Shown: positions 20,601 to 32,195 of the stretch, one piece after another
How positions within the stretch are numbered: position 1 is the stretch's first letter
Layout: every line of letters starts with the position of its first letter
From: Incurvaria masculella
Lineage: Eukaryota; Arthropoda; Insecta; Lepidoptera; Incurvariidae
DNA: 64,000 nt
NCBI GenBank assembly: GCA_946894095.1
Contig: OX335642.1
Coordinates: forward strand, 15,387,021 to 15,451,020
Direction of reading: 5' to 3'
Program-made: the position numbers and the translations under genes
The notes under the pieces: model-generated
What the model saw: only the letters and a program-made list of their open reading frames with translations
Told to the model about the DNA's origin: nothing
Databases searched by the model: none

Positions 20601-22013
20601 AATAACTGATTAGATAAATATAATTCTTATTCCTTTGAAATAAAAATCATTTTGGCATGGAGATGACAAATTGATATGAAATGAACAATTTTAAAGAATA
20701 TTTGTGCAAGTGTGTGTGAGTCATAGAATGCAAAGAATATTATGTTTCTTTTAGTACCTTTTTGCACAGGGGAAAGCAAGACATTCTTTAGCATCAGCCA
20801 TATCTTACTTTGCTAACCTATATTTAATTTTCTTGTGAGGATTTACTTATACATTTTTAGTCGTTTTCAGAGAGAGCCTGTCAAAACTTAGTACGAGATT
20901 AGCACCGAACTAACCATACATAAACCGGTTTAGTCCGGAGAATTAAAGTTAGTCCGCCCACTCTGAATACGGCTGTGTATTGTATGTTAGACGCGTCAGA
21001 CCTGCATAACAATGCAAGTTACCCACTGCTTATTCATTTAAGGCTGAAGTATTTTTTACGTAATTATTAGTTTGTGAAGATATGTGTGTGATTTAGGTTA
21101 GCCATACATACATACATTCATAACTTCACACCTTTTTCCCGGAATAATATTATTTACCTAAAATAGTAATTTTAATTTTCTCATTTTTTTTCTTACAGCA
21201 CAGTCTGTAAATATTTTCCCGATCAATGGGGGATTTTTTTCATGTGGTAGCTTTTTAAAGACAGTGGTGATTTCAGCCATGCGCAAAATAGGCTATTTGG
21301 GACTATAACAAATAGGCATGGGCACTAAACCACACACTGGAACCGGGCCCTTGACTAATATAGCACATTTGTAAATACAACGAGCTTATGTATAGTGTGC
21401 AACGAAGTGGATTGTAGACAGCTAGACGAAATTGTGTAGACGTCAGCACCAAGTAGTTAAATTCGCCAAGTGGTTGAACGAGCACTTCAATGCGTTGAAT
21501 AAATGGTTCACATACGTTATGGTATTTTTATATTAATTATATCAGAAAATAGTTACAACTGGGAAGAAAACTCCAAACTTATTTTAGGTGTCGCATGAGC
21601 GACCTCACATCAGAAACGTCAAAACTGTCATTCCTCAAAAGTTTTATTTACGAGTTTTTAGAATCAAGATGTACTCCGTGATGCAGTTAGGTTTCGAGAA
21701 AAAGAAGAGCTAAACTAATTTTAATGTAATAGACCAGCACAAAGTTAAAAATTAAATATTATTGGTTATGTTTTTGTAATATTTCCTTTTCTACGACTTC
21801 ATTTGATTATCATAATTTGGAACAAATAATTTTCAGAATAATAACGAAAAAATATTGTCATTTTAATTAAGTGCATTAAGTAAATTTATTTTTAAAACCT
21901 ATTCTGTTTTATTTACATAGTATCTGCCAGCTTTGACAGAGATATTTTAGGTGAGCTTGCTTGGACGCCACATGTCGTGATAAATAAGCAGTTTTCTTCC
22001 CCATTAACGACCT
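20601..22013. other. No gene recognised outside the TIR element
   Basis: AT-rich sequence. The right terminus of the 19701-20971 element lies in its first part. Nothing else is supported. Confidence 0.35.
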
Positions 22014-22510
22014 ACAGTCGTATTCAGAGCTGGTAGTCTGAGTTCTCACCTAAATTGGCGTTACGGCAAACCGATCGACTGGCGTTTTCAAATGTATGGA
22101 GAAATTGAAGAGCGCGCGCAGCGGGCGTTAAGCGAACTAACATTTGCGAGTCCGAGCTTGATTTGACAGCTTACTCAACGTTGCCGTAAATACGTCGATG
22201 TTGCTGTTTACGTTCACTCCGCGTTTTCATAGAAATCGGAAGTCCGCGTTTGACTTTGACAGCTTGAAGAAGTAAAACCACAGAATATCTAGTAAAAACT
22301 TGTATGGAGTTTGGAGAAAACGCCAGTCGATCGGTTTGCCGTAAACGCCAATTTAGGTGAGAACTCAGACTACCAGCTCAGAGTGAGCTGTCATTTAGTA
22401 TGCTATCTAGCACCGGACTAACCAGTATATTTTTCTTACAGTGTATATTTTAAAGTGCTATTTATTCTGGCGATAACCCCGTACCAAAGTTAGTCAGCCA
22501 CTCTGAACAC
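22014..22510. repeat. TIR element relic interrupted by a second MITE
   Basis: CGTATTCAG at the left and CCACTCTGAACACG at the right match the termini of the 19701-20971 family, with ACCGGACTAACCA inside. The left terminus is split by the insertion listed next. Confidence 0.6.
22028..22378. mobile_element. MITE with about 58-bp TIRs, nested insertion
   Basis: AGCTGGTAGTCTGAG at 22028 is perfectly inverted at 22378, and the inverted match runs on through ATTGGCG and the CGATCGACTGGCG block for about 58 bp. CAG flanks both ends (22025-22027 and 22379-22381), a 3-bp duplication. Removing the element restores TTCAGAGTGAG of the host TIR. Confidence 0.75.
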
Positions 22511-22692
22511 GAATTCTAGACTTGCACTCAACCACTGAACGCCAAAATTAACCTACGGTCTGAGCCTGTAAGCGCACTTTAAACAAACGTAGTAGTGGTC
22601 TAGTTTTGAGATGTTGGCGCCTTATTTTGCTATGGAGACACTTTTATAAAACACGAGACATGACTCGTTCGGCAATCAGGAGGCAAAAGGCA

Positions 22693-23603
22693 TCCTACTA
22701 ATATTATAAAGGGGAAAGTTTGTAATAATGGATGGATGTTTGTTACTCTTTCACGTAAAAACTACTGAATGGATTTTAATGAAACTTTACAATAATATAG
22801 CTTATACATCAGAATAACACATATGCTACAATTTATAATGAAATTGTGCCCATGGGCTTTCGAACTTTCACGGGGCTGCGAATACGATACCGGTAGCGCT
22901 ACTTCACACCAAGGGGAGCGGGGCCGGGGGCGCGGGCGGGGCGGGCGGTCCGACGGGAGCGGGTGAGGGGGGGGGGGAAGTACGGCTTGGTATTTCCCGC
23001 AACTTTAGGACTACTTGGCATTACGCTAAATCGCCGGAGGTGCGACCAATAGAATAAAATACTTGAGAACCAATTACTCTATTTAGAAGCGGATTGTATC
23101 TACGTCTAGCCTGATTCTACTCAAAACTTATATGCTACATAATATAACGCTTCATTACAAGAAGGGTGAGTAGTGAGTGTTAAATTCTTATAACTTGCGA
23201 ACCACTTACCCAATTTATGTGCGTATTTTATCAATATATAGCATCTCGGGGAGCAGTCAGGTTCGAGATGGGTTACTGCTTTCGATGTTGAAGCTGGATG
23301 TGGGTTGGAGTCCACGGAAAACTTACCTACGTTACACGTTACTTACTAGGTGCAGAAAGGTTCTGGCGGCAAATGGTTTTTTTAAATAGCCACCAAATGT
23401 CAACGAAGCTCTAAATGGGAATTATTGGATGTTTCTAATTAAATCATGCTATTTCGGCTCGAATGATCTTGATCAAATTTGGTAGATGGATACGTTGTCC
23501 TGAACCAGTCTGATCCTATTTTGGATCAGTCATGTGGGCTACTTTTTATCCATGAAATAATTTAGCCGACACTAACCCGAGCGGAGCCGGGTACCGCAGC
23601 TAG
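22693..23603 (+). mobile_element. Non-autonomous Helitron (Lep1-like)
   Basis: Starts TCCTACTAATATTATAAA and ends with a GC-rich hairpin region (CCCGAGCGGAGCCGGG) followed by CTAG. It is inserted between A (22692) and T (23604), as Helitrons do. No Rep/helicase is encoded. Its 3' 600 bp is closely similar to the element at 62374-63231, but the 5' parts differ. Confidence 0.88.
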
Positions 23604-25533
23604 TTTAAAATAAATACATTTTGTAATTGGAATGGTGTACTTTTAATGACCAAAATAATATGAAAACCATTAATAAGTTAAGAATGTTTGTTACTTTGGG
23701 TTTCTACAAAGTTTAGCTATTTGCCTTAAAAACAAATATCTAGAGCCTCCTGACCAGGAGAGGCATTAGCGGACTCTTTGCGTGAGTAAATAACGGACAC
23801 TAACGCAAACGCTTTCGCAAAAAAAAACGCGGTATTCACGAGTGACATATGACAGCTCTAGGGAACGTCTGGCGACGTTTGCGCTAGTAAACAAGTAAAA
23901 ATATTTAGTAGGAATATTTCGGTACTAGCCCTTTAAATATGCCGTTTTATCGGGAGGTCAATCTTAGTACGTACTCTTTAATCTCACTTCTGTCGGGAAG
24001 TCACTTGCGAGCTGTCACCCGTTGAAAATAGAAAATAAGTAGACATATTTTTTCTGCATTTATTTTGACAGTCGCTCATGACAGAAAGTATCGTTTTCGC
24101 TTCCTGAGTAGCAGGGCCTCTTGTGATCCACAATCACTGATGATTCTCAGTCACCTTTGACTCACCAGTAAATACTTTCTTACTCATGAAATGACAGCTA
24201 CAATCAGTGTTTAACCTTTTTACACAATTGACCCTAGTGGCGTCCCTTTCGAATCATTCTAATTGGAGTGCGATAACATCACATACTATTATCAGCTGTT
24301 ATACAAACGCTTAGTTTAAATGATACACTTTCATCTGTGAATTGAACTCGTGTTCGCTTCATGAGTACAAGGGCCAAACCGAAACAAGTCATGATGGGCA
24401 GTCAAAATTAAAATCGCGCATTAATGCATATAAAATCTGATTAGTCCGCAGATAATTCATACAATAAAGTTTTTACACCAACTCGGAATATTGGAAACAG
24501 AATCTAGGAATTATCTTCTATATCTACTGTGATCGTAGCCTTTAATTTAGTCTGTTGTTTTTATTATAGTCTGTGTCCGTTATACAGAAATTTGCCTTTT
24601 TTTTTAGGAGAAATTACTTACTTTTTGTTTCCCGTATTGACGCCCGATGACCTGGGCTTCAGGTCAGGTTGTCACCACCATTAGCTAGCACCCGCAACCC
24701 GGAATAATATAATAACACCTCGAGGAGAGTTCCGTCCAGGAGTTGCACGGCTTCATTTCGCTTGAAAAACGTGTCGGACTGAAGTTAGACTGTGATGCCC
24801 GAGACCTTGAGCGACGTCTGACCGCTTAGCTGCATGAAGCGAGTTAATAAGGAGCGGGGGCGTATGAGCCCGCGGGTTGGCCTCCTCCTCAAGCCGTATC
24901 TTTCGTCCATCTGCTCCGCTATCTTCGACAAAATAACTTGGACTTCTCTGTGACACCGAGGATGAGGATAATTTTGACCGTGATATCATCTCTTGAGCGT
25001 AGACAACTTCTGCAAAGGCCACTTGAGCGTGAAGGACCGCACAGCAGCTATCACTAACTAAACAAGTTGAGGTCCGCGGTCAGTGTAGGGAGTGGGCTGG
25101 GTTAGCTTCAGTCCTACGCTATGAGTTGAAGGTGTTCATCATTGTCTCATGCAGTTCTGCCACTTACACCACCACATCAGATATCCGCAATTTGACCGCA
25201 CACTCTATCAAAGAAAGATATAAGTGAAACTATTTTTGCTTGCGAGATCACAATATGTAAGACCACTGATAGTGGGTGTTACCTACACTAGTGCATGCAA
25301 ATACTAGGCTGTGCCACATTTGAAGATTGTTAAAAAAAGTACAATAAATTATTATTATTATGTTATTTATATCACTAGCAGCTTAAAGCTGATGCGTGAA
25401 TTTCACTTTTTCCCGGAGTGCACTTGTATATTAAAAAAAAAAACATTGGTATTACTAATATTACTTATCATTCACATTCTATATTTGTTTTGATTTTATT
25501 TATTGGTTGTTGATTGTTTATTATTATTACTGA
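23604..25533. other. No gene recognised
   Basis: AT-rich with scattered old repeats. AGTCACCTTTGACTCACC and TTACTCATGAAA near 24150-24200 recur near 40445-40505. A GC-rich piece at about 24650-25030 has minus-strand protein-like frames, but stops interrupt them and no family is recognised. Confidence 0.3.
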
Positions 25534-25743
25534 TTACTTGTTTTTTTTTATTGTCTTTAAGTGTTCGTCTAGTCGGTTTTTAAATCCATTTACAGTTTCA
25601 GCACTAATGACCTCCGGCAGCTTGTTCCAAGAGTCTACAACTCTGTTCACCAAGAAGTAATTCCTGGGGTTAGAATTTGATGCAGAGTGGTTAAGTTTTA
25701 AGCTGTGCCCTCTAAGGTGTTTGTTTGTATTTTTTGTGAACAT
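25534..25743 (-). pseudogene. C-terminal fragment of a CR1-like LINE ORF2
   Basis: The 69-residue frame contains LRGHSLKL, then NYFLVNRVVDSWNKLPEVI and FKNRLDEHL. This is the conserved C-terminal tail after the RT domain in CR1-like non-LTR elements. The RT itself is absent, so this is a 5'-truncated copy. A TAA/TTA-rich tract follows its 3' end at about 25490-25545. Confidence 0.75.
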
Positions 25744-26756
25744 TTCTTTGAGATTTGGTAAATTATAATATTTTGCAAATTATTCGAAACACCTTTCTTT
25801 CTAACTTTTTGTCTTTTCTCCCAAAAAACAATGGGTGCAAATTGTTTTGGAATTATCAGAATAACGAAAGTTTGTGACCGATCCGGTGACCTGTCCTCAT
25901 TTTGATGACAAGACTGCCTAAATAATGGTAAAATTTTTAGAAAATGTTACTTCTCATATATGATTTGAAATTACCGTGGTTAACACTCATTTTAGGGTTT
26001 GTGGAAAAGGGCTTACTCACGGTGTGTTGATGATATTGCACGACGTTTTGAACCAAACGTTTGGTGCTCGCCTGATGACTTCAGACTCTATTAACAGCAT
26101 CTAGCATTTCTATCCATCGACTTAGTACCTACTTGAGAACTGGAATATTTGGAGCGGTCTGAATCTATGTGTAGCTTGATTTTCAAATTATAGGCTTTAA
26201 GGTTAAGGGTTACTTAAATGACTTAAGGGGTGAGCAGTGGGGTTACCAAATATGAGAATAGTGGGGGAAAACCGACTGTTTTTCGACGGACTTTTAACGT
26301 GGTCATAAAAGCAGGCACCTGCTAGTCGATCATACGATGTGTGAATTTAGTTTTACATGTTAATATCGATGCATGTGCACAATTGAATCAACACATGACA
26401 TATTATGTACTTAGCCCTTAAATCTGATTCAACCGAGATCACAAAGGGCGGCGACAGTGGGCCCAAATATCTGAGTAGGTATTAAATAAGGTAGATATTT
26501 TATTTAAATGGGTTAATCAAATTCAAGAAATAATCACGCTAGATACCACTGCATACGCTAATTGTTTAAACATTTCAAATATTAAAATGAAACAAGAGTA
26601 ACATTGGAGCCCTAAACAATGTCTGAGTACATCTTCAATCTATGAATGGCACACCATTGGCCAATGGAACATTCAAAACTGTGCTGGCACACCCTGCCGC
26701 CTTGTAAATACTCACTATACTCAAAATTGTAAATGACTTTTTTTTTATATTATCAT
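25744..26756. other. No gene recognised
   Basis: AT-rich sequence without a supported coding region. Confidence 0.35.
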
Positions 26757-27575
26757 TAGCAGCCCGTCCCGGCTTTGCACGGGCATAATATCATTTAAAA
26801 AAATATTATTTTGACACAATGATACACAAATAAACCCTTTTTACGTAGAGTTCCTACATTGAAATATTTGAAATTAAAAAAAAACTTAGATATTATTGTT
26901 AGATATTAGAGAAATAATAAATTCAAAGTGCTATAGGGAGAACCGCGGCCTTCGGCGCACTATTTATAGGCACGCTCCCGCCGCCGCCCCGGCCGGCCGG
27001 TACCGCCGCAAACGCTACGTTCCGCAATTTTTAAATCTGTAATATCTTTGAAAATATTCATTTAAATCATATGCTGTAAAGGGCCATATAGATCTATATT
27101 AAATCAACAATGTATTTAAGCTATTTAATTGGATAAGGATGAACGCTGTATTGGTTAAAATCGCTTCGAAAATTAGCCATTATTTATTGTAAAAAGTAAA
27201 TGACAAAAAAAATAATATTGTGGGATATCCATAAGACATAGACATATACCGTCGCAGAGTTTTCTGTAGACCTTTTAAATGTGTACAATACTTAGTACAT
27301 CATTTTGATAAATCTCATAGGGTTCAGCCTGCGTTTGCAATGTAAGCGGAAAAAAAATATTTTTTTACGACATCACATTGGAAACCTCAAAAATAACAGT
27401 ATTTCTCCACTATTTAACGAATGTTATTATACATATAAACCTTCCTCTTCAATCACTCTATCTATTAAAAAAAACCGCATCAAAAGACGTTGCGTAGTTT
27501 TAAAGATTTAAGCATACATAGGGATATAGGGATATAGGGACAGAGAAAGCGACTTTGTTTTATACTATGTAGTGA
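26757..27575. repeat. Unclassified dispersed element
   Basis: Bounded at the left by AGCAGCCCGTCCCGGCTTTG, which forms a hairpin with GCACGGGC, and at the right by GGGACAGAGAAAGCGACTTTG and TATACTATGTAGTGAT, ends I associate with repeated insect elements. Contains a short GC-rich tract at 26945-27010 and no intact ORF. The class is a guess. Confidence 0.4.
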
Positions 27576-28227
27576 TTTAAAGTAAATTATTGTGGAATTG
27601 GGACTGAAGGCAATCGGGATACATTGGTCTCATAGAAATATTAAATAAATCAAATAATAACTTATTCATTTAATTTCCTTCCAATATGATACATACAAAA
27701 TCATGTTCAAAGCAAAATTACTTACATATTCAGAGTGGCCGTGCTACCTTTTATGTGCGGATTATCTCCGGACTGAATCGTATTTTGTATGGCAAGTTCG
27801 GAGATAATCCAAGTTTAAAAATTTTACATTCCACTTTGAATGCACAATGCAGTTATTTATTTAAATTTATTCAATTGATTAGTGCGTTAATGCAACATTA
27901 TAAACCTTTTTATTTTAGCTGAGGTGGCACACGTAAAAGCCCTAAGGCCTTTGTTAGTTTCTCATTTCATAGAAAAACCGTTTGTGATTCCGAATCTTTG
28001 ATGTGATCCGTATAACAGGTCATCATATAATCGATATTCTACTATACATGTTTTTTGGAGCAGTAGTGAAACTATCACACAATTTCAATCTGATAAAATG
28101 TATAGAAAACTTTTAAAACAGGTCATTCCTAATTGTCCAGTCCTTTCAAATGGCTTTATCACTGTTTCTCTGAGCCGAAGCAAGAAAGTTCTATTTCTAT
28201 TATGCTCAAGTAAACAGCGATATCATT

Positions 28228-28519
28228 TATTAGGGTTCCGTACCCAAAGGGTGAAATCGGAACCCTATTACTAAGCCTCCGCTGTCCGTCCGTCCGTCCG
28301 TCTGTGACAGGGCTGTATCTCATGAACCGTTATAGGTAGGCAGCTGAAATTTTCACAGAGTGTGTATTTATTTTGCCGCTATAACAACAAATAGGTCAAC
28401 TAAAAAATAATAAAAATTAAAGGGTTACATACAAAAAAACGTGATTTTTTGTGTTAAATCTTGTACGATGGTACGGAACCCTTTGTGTGCGAGTCCGACT
28501 CGCACTTGGCGGGTTTTTG
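28228..28519 (+). repeat. Dispersed lepidopteran-type repeat
   Basis: Starts AGGGTTCCGTACCCAAAGGG, has a CCGT tetranucleotide run at 28286-28301, and ends GAACCCTTTGTGTGCGAGTC then CGACTCGCACTTGGCGGGTTT. GGGTTCCGTACC at the start is echoed by GGTACGGAACCC near the end, so the ends are partly inverted. The block is familiar from many moth and butterfly loci. The family name is not certain. Confidence 0.65.
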
Positions 28520-28600
28520 TTACATGTTTATTTATAAAGATAAAAAGTACAATACATAATGATAATTTTATGTATTTAATGAATACGACATTTCCGCTAT

Positions 28601-28674
28601 CTCATTAATTTGAGTTACAGCGACATCTACATGTGAAGCATTGTAATTAGATCGCTGAAACTCAAATTAATGAG
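28601..28674. repeat. Near-perfect hairpin, 23-bp stem
   Basis: 28601-28623 pairs with 28652-28674 at 22 of 23 positions, with a 28-nt loop. Size is in the pre-miRNA range, but it could equally be a tiny foldback repeat. Confidence 0.6.
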
Positions 28675-28981
28675 TACATAATGAATTTGCATGACTAAAC
28701 AAAGATACCACAAGTTGTGAAACCCCTAATAAAGAACATATTTTTTAAGTACATATTATAACACAAAAACAGTAAACCAATACGTCCGGTTTAGGAAAAA
28801 AATAATTTTAAAAATCGACTGAAAATATTGAATACAATTTTTTATTAATGATTGATATGCAGTAGTTATATAATTAATAATACAAACTAAAAATCTAGCA
28901 TTAAATTATATATCAAAGCAGACTCTAAATAAAAAACGACATTATATCCTCCTCTAGAAAAGAAGAGACGGATGGGCCGCC

Positions 28982-29499
28982 TTAAGGTGGCCCATCCCGC
29001 TCATCTCCCCATACAAAAGGAGAACGCCCACATTTCTTGTCAGAGATCCCAAATTTTGCTCAAAATAGCTTTATTTGATCGAATTAGATGTCTGATGACC
29101 ATTGGCATTGTAAAATTGTGTTTGGTTTCTAAGTTATAAGGTCCGAAAGTTCGAATTTTTTGCGCGTTTTTTACGCAATGATATAGTATACACATCTTAA
29201 AAAGATTGGTCATCAGACATAGCTTATTTAATCAAGATTTATAATATTTTTGGTTTTTGTTAGATTTTTGACTACAGCGGTCGTAGTTTACTTTTAGCTA
29301 TAAGTCGTTTTGAAATTAAAATTTTCGTAAATCTTACCAAATCATACACTATGCACATTGTTTTTTTGTGGACATGTTGCATCTTCCTTATCACGGAGCC
29401 TGTCTTATTCTTTGAAACAGAGAAGGTCCCAGAGCGCAACAGCACGGTTTTGTACCGTGCCCTCGAATGAGTTAGGCCCGCCGGGTTGGGCCACCTTAA
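28982..29499. mobile_element. TTAA-flanked non-autonomous element, copy A
   Basis: Bounded by TTAAGGTGGCCCATCCCG and CGGGTTGGGCCACCTTAA, inverted termini each including TTAA. A TTAA target is known for piggyBac-type elements. About 518 bp, no intact ORF. A closely similar copy is at 38464-39013, and a truncated one at 14662-15071. Confidence 0.8.
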
Positions 29500-29640
29500 T
29501 ACCAAGAACACTGGAAGCGCTACCACGTTGAATGGCCATGCAAATACTCTTTCTCAGGTACTCTAACAATCTGACTTCACCAGAAACTGCACGCATGGCC
29601 ACTCCAAGATCTTTGGCCAGATCTTTTGCTTCCTCGGACC
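29500..29640 (-). pseudogene. Exon-like fragment, unknown protein
   Basis: The minus strand begins after a CTATAG acceptor-like site at about 29641 and encodes SEEAKDLAKDLGVAMRAVSG and LRKSICMAIQRGSASSVLG. This is a helical, charged segment of the kind seen in repeated insect proteins that I cannot name. The frame is cut by the TTAA element at its end, so it is not a complete gene. Confidence 0.3.
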
Positions 29641-30330
29641 ATGCCACTATAGTAATTGTTAGTTTTAGTTCCAGTTGCTATTTATCTTAACCTTTGCCCA
29701 CACTTGGATAATGAAACTCTGTTATTAATGAAAAATGTATCATTTCAGTTTTTTGGTAATTTTTATTTCACTACACCAATGAATATAAACATTTGCTGGA
29801 ATCTAAGTGTAAAAGTGCAGATGCCAAAGTCTCTTGACTCAGGCTCTTGAATCAATATTAAAGCACACCTATGGCTTGATGTATGTGGTCAAATTTCAGC
29901 AGAGCTTGAGGAAAAGAGGCGATCTGAGCTGATATTACAGGTTTTTTTCTTGCATAGTAAGTTTCTCTCTTAGGCCAGGAACCGTCAAACTGGAGGCTGC
30001 AAAATAAAAAAAAAACTTTTAAATTGGTCTGGAGGTAGTAGGCTCTTTAGGGTTGTGATTGTATAATCTGACGAACATGAAACAGTAATTTGTGAAATAG
30101 GTACTTAAATTAGCAGCTGGAGCTAGGATTTGCTTTAGCGTCACATGCCAATTATTATTATAAATATGATTTAGGTACAGCACTGTTACTGCAAATATAA
30201 TGCAGTGCATTAACACATTAAAAGGTAAGTAAATATATGTTTTCGTACCAAGCAAATACGTAATTTTTTCCAAGGAATGTGACACATTCATTAAAGAAAG
30301 AGCACTATAAAAAGGATTATTTTATAAATA

Positions 30331-30396
30331 TACTGCAAGGCTGGACCTGAACCAACGAATGGTATATTTTGCCGGTTAAGGTCCAGCCTTGCAGTA
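30331..30396. repeat. Hairpin with 23-bp arms
   Basis: 30331-30353 pairs with 30374-30396 at 22 of 23 positions, with a 20-nt loop. The stem is GC-rich compared with its surroundings. Confidence 0.65.
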
Positions 30397-30639
30397 CCTT
30401 GAAAGGTTAAAAACTTAAGTAGGCATGGAGAATATTACAGTGTAATGTGGGAGACATTGACATTATTTCCTGATTTTTACTACTTGTGTCCTTTTGAGTT
30501 AATTTTACAAACATATTTCATCTGAGAGTACCAGTCAGGAATGCATTATTTTTCTGCGATGCATATTTCTGAATTTCGAATGGGTACCATTACTAGTGTT
30601 TTTGGTTAGAATCAAAAATGTTCCTAGCTTGTCTTTCCC

Positions 30640-30765
30640 CCGTTTTCACCATCTTCAGCTACCTGAAATCCGATAGTTAACTTTCCCATACATTGCATAT
30701 TTGTATGGTGAAACCGAAAGGTAACTTTGGGATTTGTAGCTGGAGGTGGTGAAACAGGGCGTTAG
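30640..30765. repeat. Small MITE, copy 2
   Basis: CGTTTTCACCATCTTCAGCTA at the left (about 30641) is inverted as GGAGGTGGTGAAACAGGGCG at the right. The middle carries GTTAACTTTCCC and GAAACCGAAAGGTAAC. It is the same family as 12057-12187, in the opposite orientation. Confidence 0.65.
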
Positions 30766-31194
30766 TAAAATATAAGCTAATAAGTTAGTAAAATAATACG
30801 TCATCACTGATGTCATGTCTCGCTCCCATCTATTCGGTGGAATATTTGCAGGGTTCCTAACGACCAACTATGTCGACTTCTTAAAGAAATAACTACAGCG
30901 CCATCAGGCCCTTTCTACTCTTTCATGGCCAACTGTAACCATGCATAGATGAATTTAACAATATCTTGTCTGATCTATGTATAACGTGACCATGTATCCT
31001 GTTTTGAACGGGATTGTCCCTTTTTTCGGTCTTCGTTCCCGGTGTCCCCGAAAGAAGCTTCGGCATGCAAAATTGTCCCATTTTTCCAAACCGCGCAAAA
31101 ATTACGCAATCCGGCTCGTCAAAGCGGCGCCGCCGGCTCGGTGGCAACGACGGTGGATTTCGATTTGGCTCAACAGGGTGCGTCAGTTATTCAC

Positions 31195-31621
31195 ACCTGA
31201 CCAAAAAATGCTCCTTTGCAAGGTGCAGATAAGGTTTTGAGTGGAGTATTGTTCGCATTTGTGGGACGGCTCAGCTAAGCACCTGCTTGGCTTCCTAGAC
31301 TCGATACTGCATCGGACTGTGCGTCTCGTTGACGACCCCGAGGTATCTCTGCATTTAGAGACCCTCCAATTCCGAAGGGATGTAGTTCTATCAGCTGGAG
31401 AATTCTCATCACAGCTGCATAACGCTGTCTCTCCGTCTCTTTTCTACCTTCACTCAACGCAGAGCAGGCAGAGAATCCATCCACTCAGTTGACAGAGGCT
31501 TGGTAAGCAAAGAAAGCAACTCCCTGCTGAGATATTTCCCCCAAAGTACAACCTGGGGACCTTCAAACGTGGTTTGAAGATGCACCTGGCCAGACGGCAT
31601 GGTTCTCGCAGCCCCATCTGA
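31195..31621 (+). pseudogene. Jockey-like LINE ORF2, C-terminal fragment
   Basis: Translated frames give LLCKVQIRF, stop, then VEYCSHLWDGSAKHLLGFLD, VRLVDDPEVS and, after another stop, LPAEIFPPKYNLGTFKRGLK, ending in TGA at 31619-31621. This order matches the C-terminal end of jockey-type RT polypeptides. Internal stops show it is dead. Confidence 0.8.
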
Positions 31622-31924
31622 AATTTCAAAAATCCATGGGAGTCGTCGGGCACCTGAAGAGGTCCTGGCATGTAATTTTTAAACTTTATTTTTTTTAATC
31701 TTTTCAAATCATAAGAATCATGTGAACGTATGAAAAGTGTTAAATTTTATTCCCTACTATTTAAAATACCTATTCTATACTCCATTTGCGAGAATATGCA
31801 AATAAAACCTTTCTCATTCCATCTTTCACATTTTCATCTGGGAGTACAACTCAGGAATACATTAAGGAAACCATAAAAATGTTTTTCTTTAATGTTGCAT
31901 TCATAATGCATTGTATGTTAAAAG

Positions 31925-32195
31925 AAGAGGACAGTGAATGTGTGCATTCCCTGCCTGTTAGTGATGGTAGAAAGGAGACGGAGCACGATGCAGCTCCAAA
32001 CAGCAATTTCAAGTTGTGGGATTCTTCGAAGTCATTGATGAACGCCATGGGACGGCGCAATATAGTCCAAGGAGACTAGCGGGGTCTTAGCTGATCCATT
32101 AAACAGATGCAAACAATACTCCACAAAAGGCCTTATTCGTACCTTGTGAAGCAGTAATTTTTGGTCCGTCGTGGGCAGCGATATAAATAGGAAGA
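31925..32195 (-). pseudogene. Second jockey-like fragment, opposite orientation
   Basis: The minus strand encodes TTDQKLLLHKVRIRPFVEYC and LHLFNGSAKTPLVSLD, homologous to the 31195 fragment, continuing degenerately toward 31925. The two fragments converge tail to tail with about 300 bp between them. Confidence 0.7.

Larger units (their letters stand above)
19701..20971. mobile_element. Non-autonomous TIR element with about 100-bp inverted termini
   Basis: The outer 30 bp (CGTATTCAGAGTGGGCGGAC onward) are perfectly inverted at 20942-20971, and similarity continues inward for about 100 bp on each side. The interior holds an exon-like GC-rich segment at 19934-20118 and an ACCGTATTC-rich tract at 20322-20600. 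Related termini occur at 22014-22510 and 40545-40622. No transposase is present. The superfamily could not be assigned. Confidence 0.7.
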
